DNA of 33,289 nucleotides from Treponema sp. GTDB taxonomy: Bacteria > Spirochaetota > Spirochaetia > Treponematales > Breznakiellaceae. The notes below the pieces were generated by a model that saw only the letters and a list, made by a program, of their open reading frames with translations, was not told the origin of the DNA and ran no database searches. The stretch covers positions 1 to 33,289 of the forward strand of contig JAISAQ010000106.1 in NCBI GenBank assembly GCA_031266775.1, read 5' to 3'. The translations under genes were made by a program, and so were the position numbers. Shown piece after piece: positions 1 to 7,422 of the stretch (position 1 is its first letter; each line of letters begins with the position of its first letter).

Positions 1-2
1 GG

Positions 3-149
3 AATATCATTGTTCTAACCAATGTATTTGAAAAGCACAGCGATGCCGTTCCCGAATCTGAAATACTGTTGGCCAAAACATATCGTACTGATTTTATTGC
101 CAGATATTCAGAGAAAAACCTTGAGGAGGAGACAAATGGAAAGTTATAG
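3..149 (+). CDS. C-terminal end of a HigB/RelE-type toxin (partial)
   Basis: An open frame enters from the left edge and stops at TAG 147-149, giving about 48 residues that include IIVLTNVFEKHS and SEILLAKTYRTDF. This pattern (a hydrophobic strand, a Phe-Lys-rich turn, then an E-x-x-x-A-K helix) resembles the C-terminus of phage Gp49-like/HigB mRNA-interferase toxins. Those toxins cleave ribosome-bound mRNA when their antitoxin is lost. The stop lies 14 nt inside the next gene, an XRE-type regulator, which is the usual toxin-first HigBA arrangement. The N-terminus is outside the window, so whether the toxin is intact cannot be judged. Function is inferred from the C-terminal pattern and the neighbour. 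Confidence 0.6.
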   Translation, partial: NIIVLTNVFEKHSDAVPESEILLAKTYRTDFIARYSEKNLEEETNGKL

Positions 150-402
150 GGATCATCTTAATGAACAGCTTGTTAATCCCCGGTTCAAAAAATTATATGA
201 AGATGAAAAATATCTGCTGGAACTGGGGTTACGAATAGCGGAAACGCGGCAGCAGCTTGGGATTTCTCAACAGGAATTGGCAAAAAAAAGTCATATAACC
301 CAGCAGCAACTGTCAAAGATAGAAAATGGTTATAATTGCAACTTGTTGACATTTATCAAAGTGTTATCCACCTTGGGACTTTCGGTTAGTCTTTCGGCAT
401 GA
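136..402 (+). CDS. XRE-family antitoxin (HigA-like)
   Basis: Small DNA-binding protein of 88 residues. I start it at ATG 136 because GAGGAGGAG (123-131) lies just upstream; an earlier in-frame ATG at 22 has no ribosome site and would run through the toxin end. Residues about 28-82 form a Cro/C1-type helix-turn-helix: LGLRIAETRQQLGISQQEL, a turn, then QQQLSKIENG and a closing hydrophobic helix. It overlaps the preceding toxin frame by 14 nt, so the two are probably translationally coupled. As in HigBA systems it would neutralise the toxin and repress its own promoter, which lies outside the window. The DNA here is clearly AT-richer than the proAB region that follows, consistent with a transferred module. 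Confidence 0.75.
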   Translation: MESYRDHLNEQLVNPRFKKLYEDEKYLLELGLRIAETRQQLGISQQELAKKSHITQQQLSKIENGYNCNLLTFIKVLSTLGLSVSLSA

Positions 403-412
403 CAGTAAGCCC

Positions 413-544
413 ATGGAGATGGAATTCATCTTTCGTGATACAGCCTTTAAGCACGGGCTTGAAGAAGCGGATATTCGCCGTGCTAACGTCATGACTGATA
501 TGGAAACGAAAACCGGAAGGCACTGTGGAAATGCGCTTCAATAA
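413..544 (+). pseudogene. remnant of a small toxin-like protein
   Basis: A 43-codon frame begins with MEMEFIFRDTAFKHGLEEAD and stops at TAA 542-544. The opening (E-F-I/x-x-D-T-A-F-K-H-G-L-x-E-A-D-I-R) resembles the first strand and helix of small toxin-like proteins that often accompany antitoxins and normally run to 80-100 residues. After the IRRA motif the sequence becomes unlike the family and ends early, so I read it as a 5' fragment. It starts 10 nt after the antitoxin stop. A dispersed repeat begins 18 nt beyond its end, and the repeat's left flank overlaps its stop codon, so repeat insertion may have contributed to the loss. The family is recalled from pattern only. Confidence 0.35.
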
Positions 545-640
545 TTCCGAATTCAAAACAACCACAGACAGACACAGACCAGCACGGACAACATATACAT
601 TTAAAACCAAAAGTCCGTTCTGTCCGTGTGGTCTGTGGTT
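543..640. repeat. dispersed palindromic repeat, family 1, copy 1
   Basis: The element is bounded by a 10-bp perfect terminal inverted repeat, AACCACAGAC (560-569) and GTCTGTGGTT (631-640). Inside it, 573-590 and 621-637 form a nearly perfect 17-bp stem with one bulge. A second copy lies at 8493-8585. Both copies are preceded on the plus strand by the same 14-mer AATTCCGAATTCAA (543-556 here), but the interior is inverted between copies: the GGACAGAACGGAC block is on the minus strand here and on the plus strand in copy 2. It encodes nothing visible. It resembles a small non-autonomous palindromic element. Confidence 0.75.
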
Positions 641-667
641 ACATTCTTGCATTTTTTAATACGCAAA

Positions 668-680
668 GGCGCCATGCGCC
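668..680 (-). terminator. short hairpin just after proB
   Basis: GGCGC-cat-GCGCC forms a 5-bp GC stem 8-20 nt past the proB stop. On the minus strand it is followed by TTTGCG; on the plus strand by GTTTTG. The stem is short, so it is at best a weak, possibly bidirectional terminator. Confidence 0.35.
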
Positions 681-687
681 GTTTTGA

Positions 688-1479
688 TTAATCCGCCGTA
701 AAGACCGTTCCCTGTTGCGTTCCTTCGGCAAGCCCCTGGAGCGCCTGTTTCCTTCCGCCGTGGGCCAGTATCATGGGAATGCCGTAGGCGGCGGCGCGTT
801 CGGCCGCTTCCAGCTTGGTAACAATACCGCCCGTGCCAAAATCACCGGCGCTTCCCGCGCCGATGTTTTTCCGCGCCGAGGCAAGATCGCGGACCACTTT
901 CACAAGTTCCGCATCAGGATGCTCCCTGGGGTTCCTGTCGTAAAGGCCGTCTATATCGCTGAACAATATAAGGAGATCGGCGCTCCAGAGTATGGCGGAC
1001 TGCGCGGCAAGGTTGTCGTTGTCGCCTATCTTTATTTCTTCCACGCTGACCGTGTCGTTCTCGTTGATAATGGGAACTATCCCCTCGTCAACCAGGGTAA
1101 AGAGGGTATTCCGCATGTTGAGGGTTCTGTTGTTGTCGCCGAAGTCGTCGCGGGTAAGGAGGATCTGCGCTATGCGTATGCCGAAACGCTCAAAGGCGCG
1201 GCGCCAGGCCCCCATCAGCTCCACCTGCCCCACGGCGCAGAGGGCCTGCCGGTAATGCAGGTCGCGTTTGCGGGCCCATTTGTCCATGGTCGAAAGGCCG
1301 GCGACCTGCGCGCCTGAGGAAACGATCACTATCTGTTTTCCCGCCTTGATGAGCGCCGAAACCTGGCCGGCAAATTCGTCCAAAAAAGCCGCGTTGATCT
1401 TTCCCGTTTCGCCGGCAAGGGTAGCGGACCCAATCTTGATGACTATTTTCCGGGCGTTTTGTATGAGTTCTTTTGTCAT
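688..1479 (-). CDS. proB: glutamate 5-kinase (short form without PUA domain)
   Basis: Phosphorylates L-glutamate with ATP, the first step of proline synthesis, in the cytoplasm. The 263 residues form one amino-acid-kinase fold: N-terminal KIVIKIGSATLA phosphate loop, VSSGAQVAGL, the NENDTVS glutamate-binding motif, IGDNDNLAA, SDIDGLY, and GTGGIVTKLEAA near the C-terminus. Many family members add a PUA domain and reach about 370 residues; this one stops after the kinase domain, as is common in other bacteria. Its ATG overlaps the proA stop by 4 nt (ATGA), so the genes are translationally coupled and proA comes first. No proC is in the window, so the last step must be encoded elsewhere. Confidence 0.95.
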   Translation of the reverse strand: MTKELIQNARKIVIKIGSATLAGETGKINAAFLDEFAGQVSALIKAGKQIVIVSSGAQVAGLSTMDKWARKRDLHYRQALCAVGQVELMGAWRRAFERFGIRIAQILLTRDDFGDNNRTLNMRNTLFTLVDEGIVPIINENDTVSVEEIKIGDNDNLAAQSAILWSADLLILFSDIDGLYDRNPREHPDAELVKVVRDLASARKNIGAGSAGDFGTGGIVTKLEAAERAAAYGIPMILAHGGRKQALQGLAEGTQQGTVFTAD

Positions 1480-2741
1480 ATGTTCCGTATCTGTCCGTCG
1501 CCCGATACAAGGTACTTTACCGAGGTCAGGGCTTGTGCGCCCATGGGGCCGCGCGCGTGGAATTTCTGCGTACTGATCCCAAGTTCGGCGCCGAATCCGA
1601 ATTCCCCGCCGTCGGTAAAACGGATGGACGCGTTGACATACACGCAGGCCGCATCCACGAGGCTCTGGAAACGTTCCGCGGCCTTCATGTCGTTGGTAAG
1701 GATGGCCTCGGAATGTTTCGTCCCGTATGTGTTGATATGATCTATGGCCTCGTCAACGGAGGCGACGGTCTTTACCGCGAGAATATAATCGAGAAATTCC
1801 GTTTCCCAGTCTTCCTGTACGGCGTCCCTGAGCACAAGGCCTGGGGGAAGCGTTTCCCCGCAGGCGGCCTTTGCCTCCCCGTCGCAGCGGAGTTCCGCCC
1901 TGCCGGCAAGACGGGAAGCAAGACGGGGCATGAGGGATGAAAGGGCCCCCCTGTGCACAAGGAGCGTCTCGACGGCGTTGCACGCGCCGGGTTTCTGGAG
2001 CTTGGCGTTTGCGATAATCTCGACGGCGTTCTCCGTACCGGCGCTTTCCTCAACATAGATGTGGCAGTTCCCTTCTCCCGTTTCTATAACGGGAACGCGG
2101 GCGCCATTTACCACACGGCGTATCAATTCCCTTCCGCCCCGGGGAAGAACCACGTCGATAAAGCCCCGCGCGGCGAGGATCTCATCCACCTCGTCACGGC
2201 TTCCCGAATCCGCCAGTTCCACCGCGCCGCTTACCCCGCCGCCGTCCAGAAGCCCCTTCTTGACGGCCTTTACGATGGCGCGGTTTGATTCCAGCGCCGA
2301 AGAAGATCCCCGCAGCAGTATGGCGCAGCCCGCCTTGTAGGCAAGGCAAAAGGCGTCGGCGGTTACGTTGGGCCGCGATTCGTAGATGATAGCCGCGACC
2401 CCAAGGGGAACCGTTACCTGTTCGATAAAAAGGCCGTTGGGCATTTTCCATCCGGCGCGCACCACGCCCACAGGATCTGCCTGTAGCGCCACTTTTTCAA
2501 TGCCGCCGACAATACCGTCTATACGCTTTCCGTCAAGCAGGAGCCGGTCCGCCAGCGCGTCCCTCATGCCGGCGGAGCGGGCCTTCTGTATGTCGCGGCT
2601 GTTGGCGGCAAGTATGGCCTGGCGGGAAGCGTCCACGGAGCGGGCCGCGGCCCGGAGCGCCCTGTCTTTCGACTCGCGATCCATGGGGGCAAGGGCGGCC
2701 TGGGCCTTTTTAAGCGAAACAAAAACATCCTCGAGGGCCAT
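1476..2741 (-). CDS. proA: gamma-glutamyl phosphate reductase
   Basis: Reduces L-glutamyl 5-phosphate with NADPH to glutamate semialdehyde, which cyclises to the proline precursor. Its 421 residues are normal for ProA. Visible motifs are YESRPNVTADA (about 120-130), KAGCAILLRGSSSA (136-149), the LPRGG segment (199-203), and the catalytic cysteine Cys254 in PGACNAVETLL. An AGGAG site lies 6 nt before the ATG. It is the first gene of a two-gene operon; proB begins inside its stop. The upstream region to 2899 is shared with a divergent dehydrogenase gene, and I see no convincing minus-strand -35/-10 pair there. Confidence 0.96.
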   Translation of the reverse strand: MALEDVFVSLKKAQAALAPMDRESKDRALRAAARSVDASRQAILAANSRDIQKARSAGMRDALADRLLLDGKRIDGIVGGIEKVALQADPVGVVRAGWKMPNGLFIEQVTVPLGVAAIIYESRPNVTADAFCLAYKAGCAILLRGSSSALESNRAIVKAVKKGLLDGGGVSGAVELADSGSRDEVDEILAARGFIDVVLPRGGRELIRRVVNGARVPVIETGEGNCHIYVEESAGTENAVEIIANAKLQKPGACNAVETLLVHRGALSSLMPRLASRLAGRAELRCDGEAKAACGETLPPGLVLRDAVQEDWETEFLDYILAVKTVASVDEAIDHINTYGTKHSEAILTNDMKAAERFQSLVDAACVYVNASIRFTDGGEFGFGAELGISTQKFHARGPMGAQALTSVKYLVSGDGQIRNI

Positions 2742-2881
2742 GTTATACTCCTGGCTGCCGCGCCCGCATGTTTTTGCACCGCGAAAACCGCGATCTGCGG
2801 GCCGCCCTGGTCAAACATACCACGCGGCAGGGCGGCTGTAAATGACACTCTGGCGCGGGGATAGGAAAAAGCCCGTCTTGC

Positions 2882-2894
2882 CGTTACAGTAACG
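2882..2894. promoter_or_regulatory. 13-bp palindrome before the dehydrogenase start
   Basis: CGTTAC-A-GTAACG is a perfect 6-1-6 inverted repeat ending 5 nt before ATG 2900, inside the divergent proA/dehydrogenase region. Its position suggests an operator or translation-start control, but no partner site or regulator is identified. Confidence 0.3.
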
Positions 2895-2899
2895 TTATT

Positions 2900-3871
2900 A
2901 TGGAAAAAAACGTCATTCTAATTTCCCTTTATTTTAACCGCGGCTTTTCCGGGCTGCGCGAACGCGTCGAGGCCGCCGGGGACGGAAGGGAGGTTGTCAT
3001 TACGAACGACAGGGCCGTAATGGAAACGCTGCTTCCCCGGGTGGAGATCTGCATGGGGGACGTTCCCTTCGATTTATATTCCCGCATGCCCAGGCTGAAG
3101 TGGGTACAGCTCTGGTCGGCCGGGGCGGACAGGCTCGGGAAGCACCCCGAACTTCAAGGCCTTCCTGTTCAGATTACCAGCACGTCGGGCATACACGGCC
3201 GGCAGATCACCGAGCATCTTTTCGGCCTGCTCCTCGCCTGGAGCCGCCGCCTTCCCGCGGCCTTTGAGGCTCAAAAGGAACACCGGTGGCTCAAGTTTAA
3301 TGATCATGAAATATCGGTGCTTGCCGGAAAGACCATGCTGATTCTGGGCTACGGCGCCATAGGGGCTGTAACCGCCGGGACGGCGCTGGGTTTCGGCATG
3401 AAGGTTATAGGGTTAAGGCGCACTCCCGAAAAGGGAGGGGCTCTTGCGGGCGTAAGGCTTGAAAGCTCAGGCGCGCTGCGTGAATTCCTGCCCCTTGCCG
3501 ATTATGTTGTCAACATCCTTCCCGCCACAAGGGATACCGCCGGCATGTTCGGCGCGGCCGAATTCGGCCTCATGAAAAAAACCGCCCTGTACATTAATGT
3601 CGGCCGGGGGATCACCACGGACGAGGCGGCTCTTATCGAAGCCCTCGAAAAGGGGAGCATTGCCGGGGCGCTTCTGGATGTCGCCGAAACGGAACCGCTT
3701 CCCGGCGATTCGCCCCTGTGGGACCTTCCCACCGTGCTCCTTACGGGCCACTACGGAGGTATGCATCCCGGATACGCCCAAATGGCGCTGGATGTAGCGC
3801 TTCTTAACCTTGGCCGCTATATACGGGGCGAACCGCTTAAAAATCTGGTGGATAAAAGCGCCGGATACTGA
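2900..3871 (+). CDS. D-isomer-specific 2-hydroxyacid dehydrogenase
   Basis: Predicted NAD(P)H-linked reductase of a 2-oxo acid to a D-2-hydroxy acid, 323 residues, cytoplasmic. The Rossmann loop is LGYGAIG (149-155). The three family catalytic residues are visible: Arg236 in NVGRG, Glu265 in VAETEPLP and His284 in LTGHYGG. The N-terminal substrate domain carries LKWVQLWSAGAD. The overall pattern is that of the GyaR/SerA-like superfamily, and the sequence alone does not tell glyoxylate, pyruvate or another substrate. ATG 2900 has no clear ribosome site; a 13-bp palindrome occupies that position instead. It is monocistronic, with a separate promoter before the next gene. Confidence 0.88.
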   Translation: MEKNVILISLYFNRGFSGLRERVEAAGDGREVVITNDRAVMETLLPRVEICMGDVPFDLYSRMPRLKWVQLWSAGADRLGKHPELQGLPVQITSTSGIHGRQITEHLFGLLLAWSRRLPAAFEAQKEHRWLKFNDHEISVLAGKTMLILGYGAIGAVTAGTALGFGMKVIGLRRTPEKGGALAGVRLESSGALREFLPLADYVVNILPATRDTAGMFGAAEFGLMKKTALYINVGRGITTDEAALIEALEKGSIAGALLDVAETEPLPGDSPLWDLPTVLLTGHYGGMHPGYAQMALDVALLNLGRYIRGEPLKNLVDKSAGY

Positions 3872-3970
3872 CCGGAAAGCCGCCTCGAGGCCCGTCTTCC
3901 CCGGTTCCGTACCAGGCCGGGCGGGAAGAACGAAAAAGCGGGTCTTCATTTGTAATCAATTCCGGTTATG

Positions 3971-3999
3971 TTGACAAAGGGCTTTTTTTTGTTTATGTT
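3971..3999 (+). promoter_or_regulatory. sigma-70-type promoter for the lipoprotein gene
   Basis: TTGACA (3971-3976), 17-nt spacer containing an 8-T run, then TATGTT (3994-3999). The predicted start is near 4006, leaving a leader of about 100 nt before the TTG start codon at 4107. Confidence 0.7.
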
Positions 4000-4106
4000 G
4001 ATAGTAGGAGCTTTTTTACAAAAACCCGGAATGATGTGATTTAAAAATCAGGTATTTCGAAATCGCCTCAATTGAGCCAATCTCAAAACAGGCAGGAGGT
4101 CTTATT

Positions 4107-4880
4107 TTGGAGAAAAGAAAGCTTGGATTGATTTTTATCGGGGTCGCGGTTATGCTGCTCCTGGTTCTTGGAATACTGGTAGGATGTACCGCCTGCAATA
4201 ACGCGCGGGAGGCGGCCCGCCTTGCCGAGGAAGCGCGTCTTGCCGAAGAGGCCCGGCTCGCCGAGGAGGCGCGCCTTGCCGGGGAGGAAGCCCGCCTCAG
4301 GGCGGAAGAAGAAGCCCGCCTCAGAGCCGCGGAAGAAGAGGAAGCCCGCCGCCGCGCAGCCGAGGAAGCGGCGCGCCGCAGGGCCCAAAACCAGGCGGTA
4401 CGGACCAATGTAACGCCCGCCGATCCAAGGAACCCCATAATCGGAGTCTGGGCCAACGCCACCGGAACCATCGTGTTTCAGTTCGGCGCGGACGGAACCA
4501 TCAGGGTAAGGAAATTTGCCGTAACGGACCAGTTTGTGGAGGTGTATTTCAGGGCCAACCGGGCGCTTTCGGGGGGAGGTTTCAACGACATACGGAACCC
4601 CAAGGATTACGAAAGTGAATACACGGGAAACGGTACCTACAAAGTTACCAACAACACCCTCGAAATACAGCTTTCCCTGCAAAACAGCGACGGAGTAACC
4701 AAGAACATCAGGCACAGCACTCCCTTCGAGTTCCTGGAAAACCAGAGCCAGATAAATCTTACCCGCGGAATAGCCAGAAAGTACATCGTGGATCAGGCGA
4801 CACGGAGGCCGGCTTCCGAATCAAATTACAACCAAAAGCCCGACCGTTCCGATTTTGTGACGCGGTTTTACCGCCAGTGA
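4107..4880 (+). CDS. putative lipoprotein with Glu/Ala/Arg coiled-coil stalk
   Basis: 257 residues, started at TTG 4107 because AGGAGGT (4094-4100) is correctly spaced and no ATG is suitably placed. Residues 6-26 are a hydrophobic segment ending in LVGC, with Cys27 as a probable lipid-attachment residue, so the protein is likely anchored to a membrane facing outward. Residues about 33-92 are a highly charged helix built of RLAEEA-type units, predicted coiled coil or single helix. From about 106 a small beta-rich domain begins with NPIIGVWANATGTIVFQFG and ends near YRQ, reminiscent of lipocalin-like 'new protein' domains. No enzyme motif is seen. The plus-strand gene ends 9 nt before the stop of the convergent gene at 4890. 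Confidence 0.7.
   Translation: MEKRKLGLIFIGVAVMLLLVLGILVGCTACNNAREAARLAEEARLAEEARLAEEARLAGEEARLRAEEEARLRAAEEEEARRRAAEEAARRRAQNQAVRTNVTPADPRNPIIGVWANATGTIVFQFGADGTIRVRKFAVTDQFVEVYFRANRALSGGGFNDIRNPKDYESEYTGNGTYKVTNNTLEIQLSLQNSDGVTKNIRHSTPFEFLENQSQINLTRGIARKYIVDQATRRPASESNYNQKPDRSDFVTRFYRQ
4222..4380 (+). repeat. in-frame degenerate tandem repeat in the lipoprotein stalk
   Basis: Units begin at Arg-Leu codons and encode RLAEEA three times (18 bp each), then RLAGEEA (21 bp), RLRAEEEA (24 bp), RLRAAEEEEA (30 bp) and RRRAAEEA (24 bp). The units grow by inserted Glu/Ala/Arg codons while the frame is kept. Confidence 0.8.
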
Positions 4881-4889
4881 CGCCCGTTA

Positions 4890-5984
4890 TCACTGGTACA
4901 TGATGATATAGGGCCGGGGATTGAGGGTGTAGACTTCCTGCGGCGTAAGAAGCGGATTGTCGTAGCCCGCCCCGGGAATGTCGAAGTTGTAAAACAGTTT
5001 GAATCCCTTGATGGGTATGTTTGAGGCCAGCGCATTGTCGGCGTAGGACGATCTTTTAAGATTGGGCGGGCCGAATCCGTCCGCGCAGTGAACAAGCCGT
5101 ACCTTCGCGAAACCGCTCTGTACCTGGCTCCGGTTTGAAATCATCCGCCTGTTAAACTGGTGAATTACCAGCATCCGCTCTCCGGGAAGCCTGTTTTCCA
5201 CCATGTAGTTTTCCATTACCCGCTGGGCCTCGTTTAATTCCTCCGCCGTTACCGTTCCTATTTCCTGCATGGGTTTGGTAGTCCGCCACTCCGGGTCAAG
5301 CGCCAGATGAACATTGGGGTATTTCAGATAGGGCAGCATACGCTTAAGCGAATCAACCGGATGGTACTTCCCGATTTGATGATCAAGGAAAACGAGTATA
5401 CCGCGCTCCCGGGCGTATTCAATGTAGTTAAGAAGAACATCTTCCCTCAAGATCCCTATGTCGCCTCCGGGCCACACGGTTCCGTAAATAATGTAGAAGG
5501 CCCGCCTGATCTCCCGCCCGCCGCTGGAGGCCGCGTATTCTTCCGCAAGCTCTCTGAGTTTCCCGTCCAGTTCTTCGGGCGAAAAACGGCCCAGAATCCC
5601 CATGTTTTTCGAGAGCGGATGGCCGTAAAAGGCGAGTATGTCGTTATTAAGGAGCATGGAAAGGCTGCCGTTGTACAGGGCGGTCCTGGCGCTGTGTTCG
5701 GCTTCCGTAGGCGCCCAATAGAGCCGGGAGGCTTCCCGCGCCGCGGCCGTGTTGATGGTATCGGTAAAATAGGACGCGGGAAAAAGCCGGCCCGGCCATG
5801 ACATTTCTCCCGGGGCCGCTTCCAGGCCGTTTTCCGGCGGCTGTATGTTCGGCGTTTCGGCCCCGGCTGTCAGAGGAAGAACAAAGAGCGCCACCAGCGA
5901 CAGGATCACTATCAGCAGCAGAATAAAAGACAAAGGGGTTCTGTTGATTTCACGGCGGTGTGGGGTACGGGACATGTTATTCAT
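4890..5984 (-). CDS. exported protein of unknown function, possible TIM-barrel fold
   Basis: I do not recognise the family. The start at 5984 gives 364 residues (MNNMSRTPHRRE...); ATG 5975 is equally possible, and neither has a clear ribosome site. Residues about 19-42 are a strong hydrophobic segment after several Arg residues, ending LTAGAE, so this is a signal anchor or signal peptide and the rest is extracytoplasmic. The soluble part has alternating strands and helices: AFYIIYGTVW, ILVFLDHQIGKYHP, NVHLALDPEWR, RMLVIHQFN, VRLVHCADGFGPP, GFKLFYNFD. Such order, with acidic residues at strand ends (LALDPEWR), suggests a barrel enzyme. It follows the 6005-6706 gene by 20 nt in the same direction and is the last gene of the dus cluster. 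Confidence 0.65.
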   Translation of the reverse strand: MNNMSRTPHRREINRTPLSFILLLIVILSLVALFVLPLTAGAETPNIQPPENGLEAAPGEMSWPGRLFPASYFTDTINTAAAREASRLYWAPTEAEHSARTALYNGSLSMLLNNDILAFYGHPLSKNMGILGRFSPEELDGKLRELAEEYAASSGGREIRRAFYIIYGTVWPGGDIGILREDVLLNYIEYARERGILVFLDHQIGKYHPVDSLKRMLPYLKYPNVHLALDPEWRTTKPMQEIGTVTAEELNEAQRVMENYMVENRLPGERMLVIHQFNRRMISNRSQVQSGFAKVRLVHCADGFGPPNLKRSSYADNALASNIPIKGFKLFYNFDIPGAGYDNPLLTPQEVYTLNPRPYIIMYQ

Positions 5985-6004
5985 TATCGGCAGACAGGGC
6001 GGAT

Positions 6005-6706
6005 TCAATAAGCTGCAAAAGGAACAATTTCGGTCACCTGAACCCTGAATTTGGCGTTCGCCGCCCATCTGCCGTCGTCCATAAAAAAAACCGGAAAGGA
6101 GGCAAGGCTGACAAAACCCTCCGCCTCCCTGGGGCGGTTCCGTTCGCTGCCCCGCAGCATGGCCCGCACCGCCGCCCTGGCCGCGTCTTCAAGGGCGGAA
6201 CGTTTTATGGACATCCAGTCGTCCATTTCCACAGGCCCGCCGGGGGGGCCGTGTCCTATCGCCTGGGCGTTTCTTACGGTCCCCGAACGCCACATCGCCA
6301 TGCGCCGCATTTGGACCTCCGTAAGCCGGTAATCGGTCCACAACAGAAACTGCATGTCTTCCAGCTTCGCGTCTGTGGCGCGGAGGGCCGGGTCTCCCCA
6401 GGGAATGCTGCCCAGAGGCACAAGCTCAAAATTCTCCGCTATGCCCCTGGCCCGCTCTCCTATTTCATAATGAAAGGACCACCCGTAGATCATGGCGGAA
6501 TAAAACACCGCCGCCTCTTCCAGCGCCCGCCGCCGTACCGTCACGGCGTCAAGCGGATAGTCCTCTTCAACATAAAAACCGTAAACCGGCTCAAGGGCTA
6601 CCTTTACCCTTCCCCGCAGCATCTCCGCTCCGCCGCCGGGCAGTATCCACTGGGCGTACAGCGCGGGACCGGACAGTGCAAGACAGAACAGAAGAAAAGC
6701 GCGCAT
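6005..6706 (-). CDS. secreted protein of unknown function
   Basis: 233 residues with a clear signal peptide: MRAFLLFCLALSGPALYA followed by Gln, a plausible signal peptidase I site. The mature part has no motif I recognise. It contains VKVALEPVYGFYVEEDYPLD, which could be a beta-strand region, and a helical segment rich in Arg and Met (MQFLLWTDYRLTEVQMRRMA). The C-terminus ends in a hydrophobic-aromatic stretch, VQVTEIVPFAAY. It lies between a rhomboid protease gene (gap 68 nt) and another exported protein (gap 20 nt). Envelope location is supported; a functional link to the protease is only suggested by position. Confidence 0.65.
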   Translation of the reverse strand: MRAFLLFCLALSGPALYAQWILPGGGAEMLRGRVKVALEPVYGFYVEEDYPLDAVTVRRRALEEAAVFYSAMIYGWSFHYEIGERARGIAENFELVPLGSIPWGDPALRATDAKLEDMQFLLWTDYRLTEVQMRRMAMWRSGTVRNAQAIGHGPPGGPVEMDDWMSIKRSALEDAARAAVRAMLRGSERNRPREAEGFVSLASFPVFFMDDGRWAANAKFRVQVTEIVPFAAY

Positions 6707-6774
6707 ACTTCAATATCGGCTGTACATGGCCCCGGCCTGAAATTCCTTCCGTCCTGTAATCCGATCCGATCCGT

Positions 6775-7404
6775 TCACCTTCCCGTAAGCCTCTTCCACG
6801 GGCTCATGCTGAAACGGAGCAGGAAGTAAACCCACGCAACGGCGAAACCGGCAAGATGGGTCATGTGGGCCACGTTTCCCCCCATGCCGGTTACCATTAA
6901 AAAAATTTCAAGTCCGGTAAAACCCAGCACCATCACCGGGGCTTTGAGGGGAAGCAGGCCCCACAAATAAATAACGGAATGGGGAAAGAACACCGCGTAG
7001 GCAAGCTGCACCGCGAAAACGGCCCCGCTTGCCCCTATAAGGGTTACCCTCCCGGCGCCCATGAAGAGATACACCAGAAAAGAAAAAAAGCCCGCCAAAA
7101 TTCCCGTGGTAAAATAAAAGAGGATAAATTCCGGGCTTCCCGTCTGCCGTTCCACCGGAAGGCCAAAGACAAAAAGGGCGAGCATATTAAAGAGGATATG
7201 GCTTACCCCGCCGTGGACAAACATGTAGGTAACAAAAGTCCAGATCCAGCCGTGCCTTACAAGATTGGGGGTCATGCCCAGAAAGAAATTCACAAGCGGC
7301 TGTCCCAGAGCCATTCCGCCCAAAAACACGAGGATATTAACCCCTATGATCCAAAAAACCGCGCCGTACTGCCGGTAGCGGAGTGGCTTTTTCAGTATAT
7401 TCAT
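6775..7404 (-). CDS. rhomboid-family intramembrane serine protease
   Basis: 209-residue membrane protein with about six hydrophobic segments. Rhomboid hallmarks are present: TYMFVHGGVSHILFNMLAL in segment 2 (His and Asn of the oxyanion region), GASGAVF with nucleophile Ser126, and MTHLAGF with general-base His183 in the last segment. The family cuts substrates within or next to membrane helices. AAGGAA precedes the ATG by 6 nt. It follows the dus gene by 18 nt, so the two are probably co-transcribed. Substrates cannot be told from sequence. Confidence 0.92.
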   Translation of the reverse strand: MNILKKPLRYRQYGAVFWIIGVNILVFLGGMALGQPLVNFFLGMTPNLVRHGWIWTFVTYMFVHGGVSHILFNMLALFVFGLPVERQTGSPEFILFYFTTGILAGFFSFLVYLFMGAGRVTLIGASGAVFAVQLAYAVFFPHSVIYLWGLLPLKAPVMVLGFTGLEIFLMVTGMGGNVAHMTHLAGFAVAWVYFLLRFSMSPWKRLTGR

Positions 7405-7422
7405 TGTTGTTCCTTCTTTGAA

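Noticed and set aside
2882-2901. Leaderless promoter at the 2-hydroxyacid dehydrogenase gene
   Set aside because: No -35 or -10 box with acceptable match or spacing; only the palindrome is clear.
4222-4380. CRISPR-like periodicity
   Set aside because: The repeat is in-frame, has no unique spacers and varies in unit length; it is a coding repeat.
5960-6829. 289-codon plus-strand open frame
   Set aside because: Antisense to the secreted-protein gene; no recognisable domain or ribosome site.
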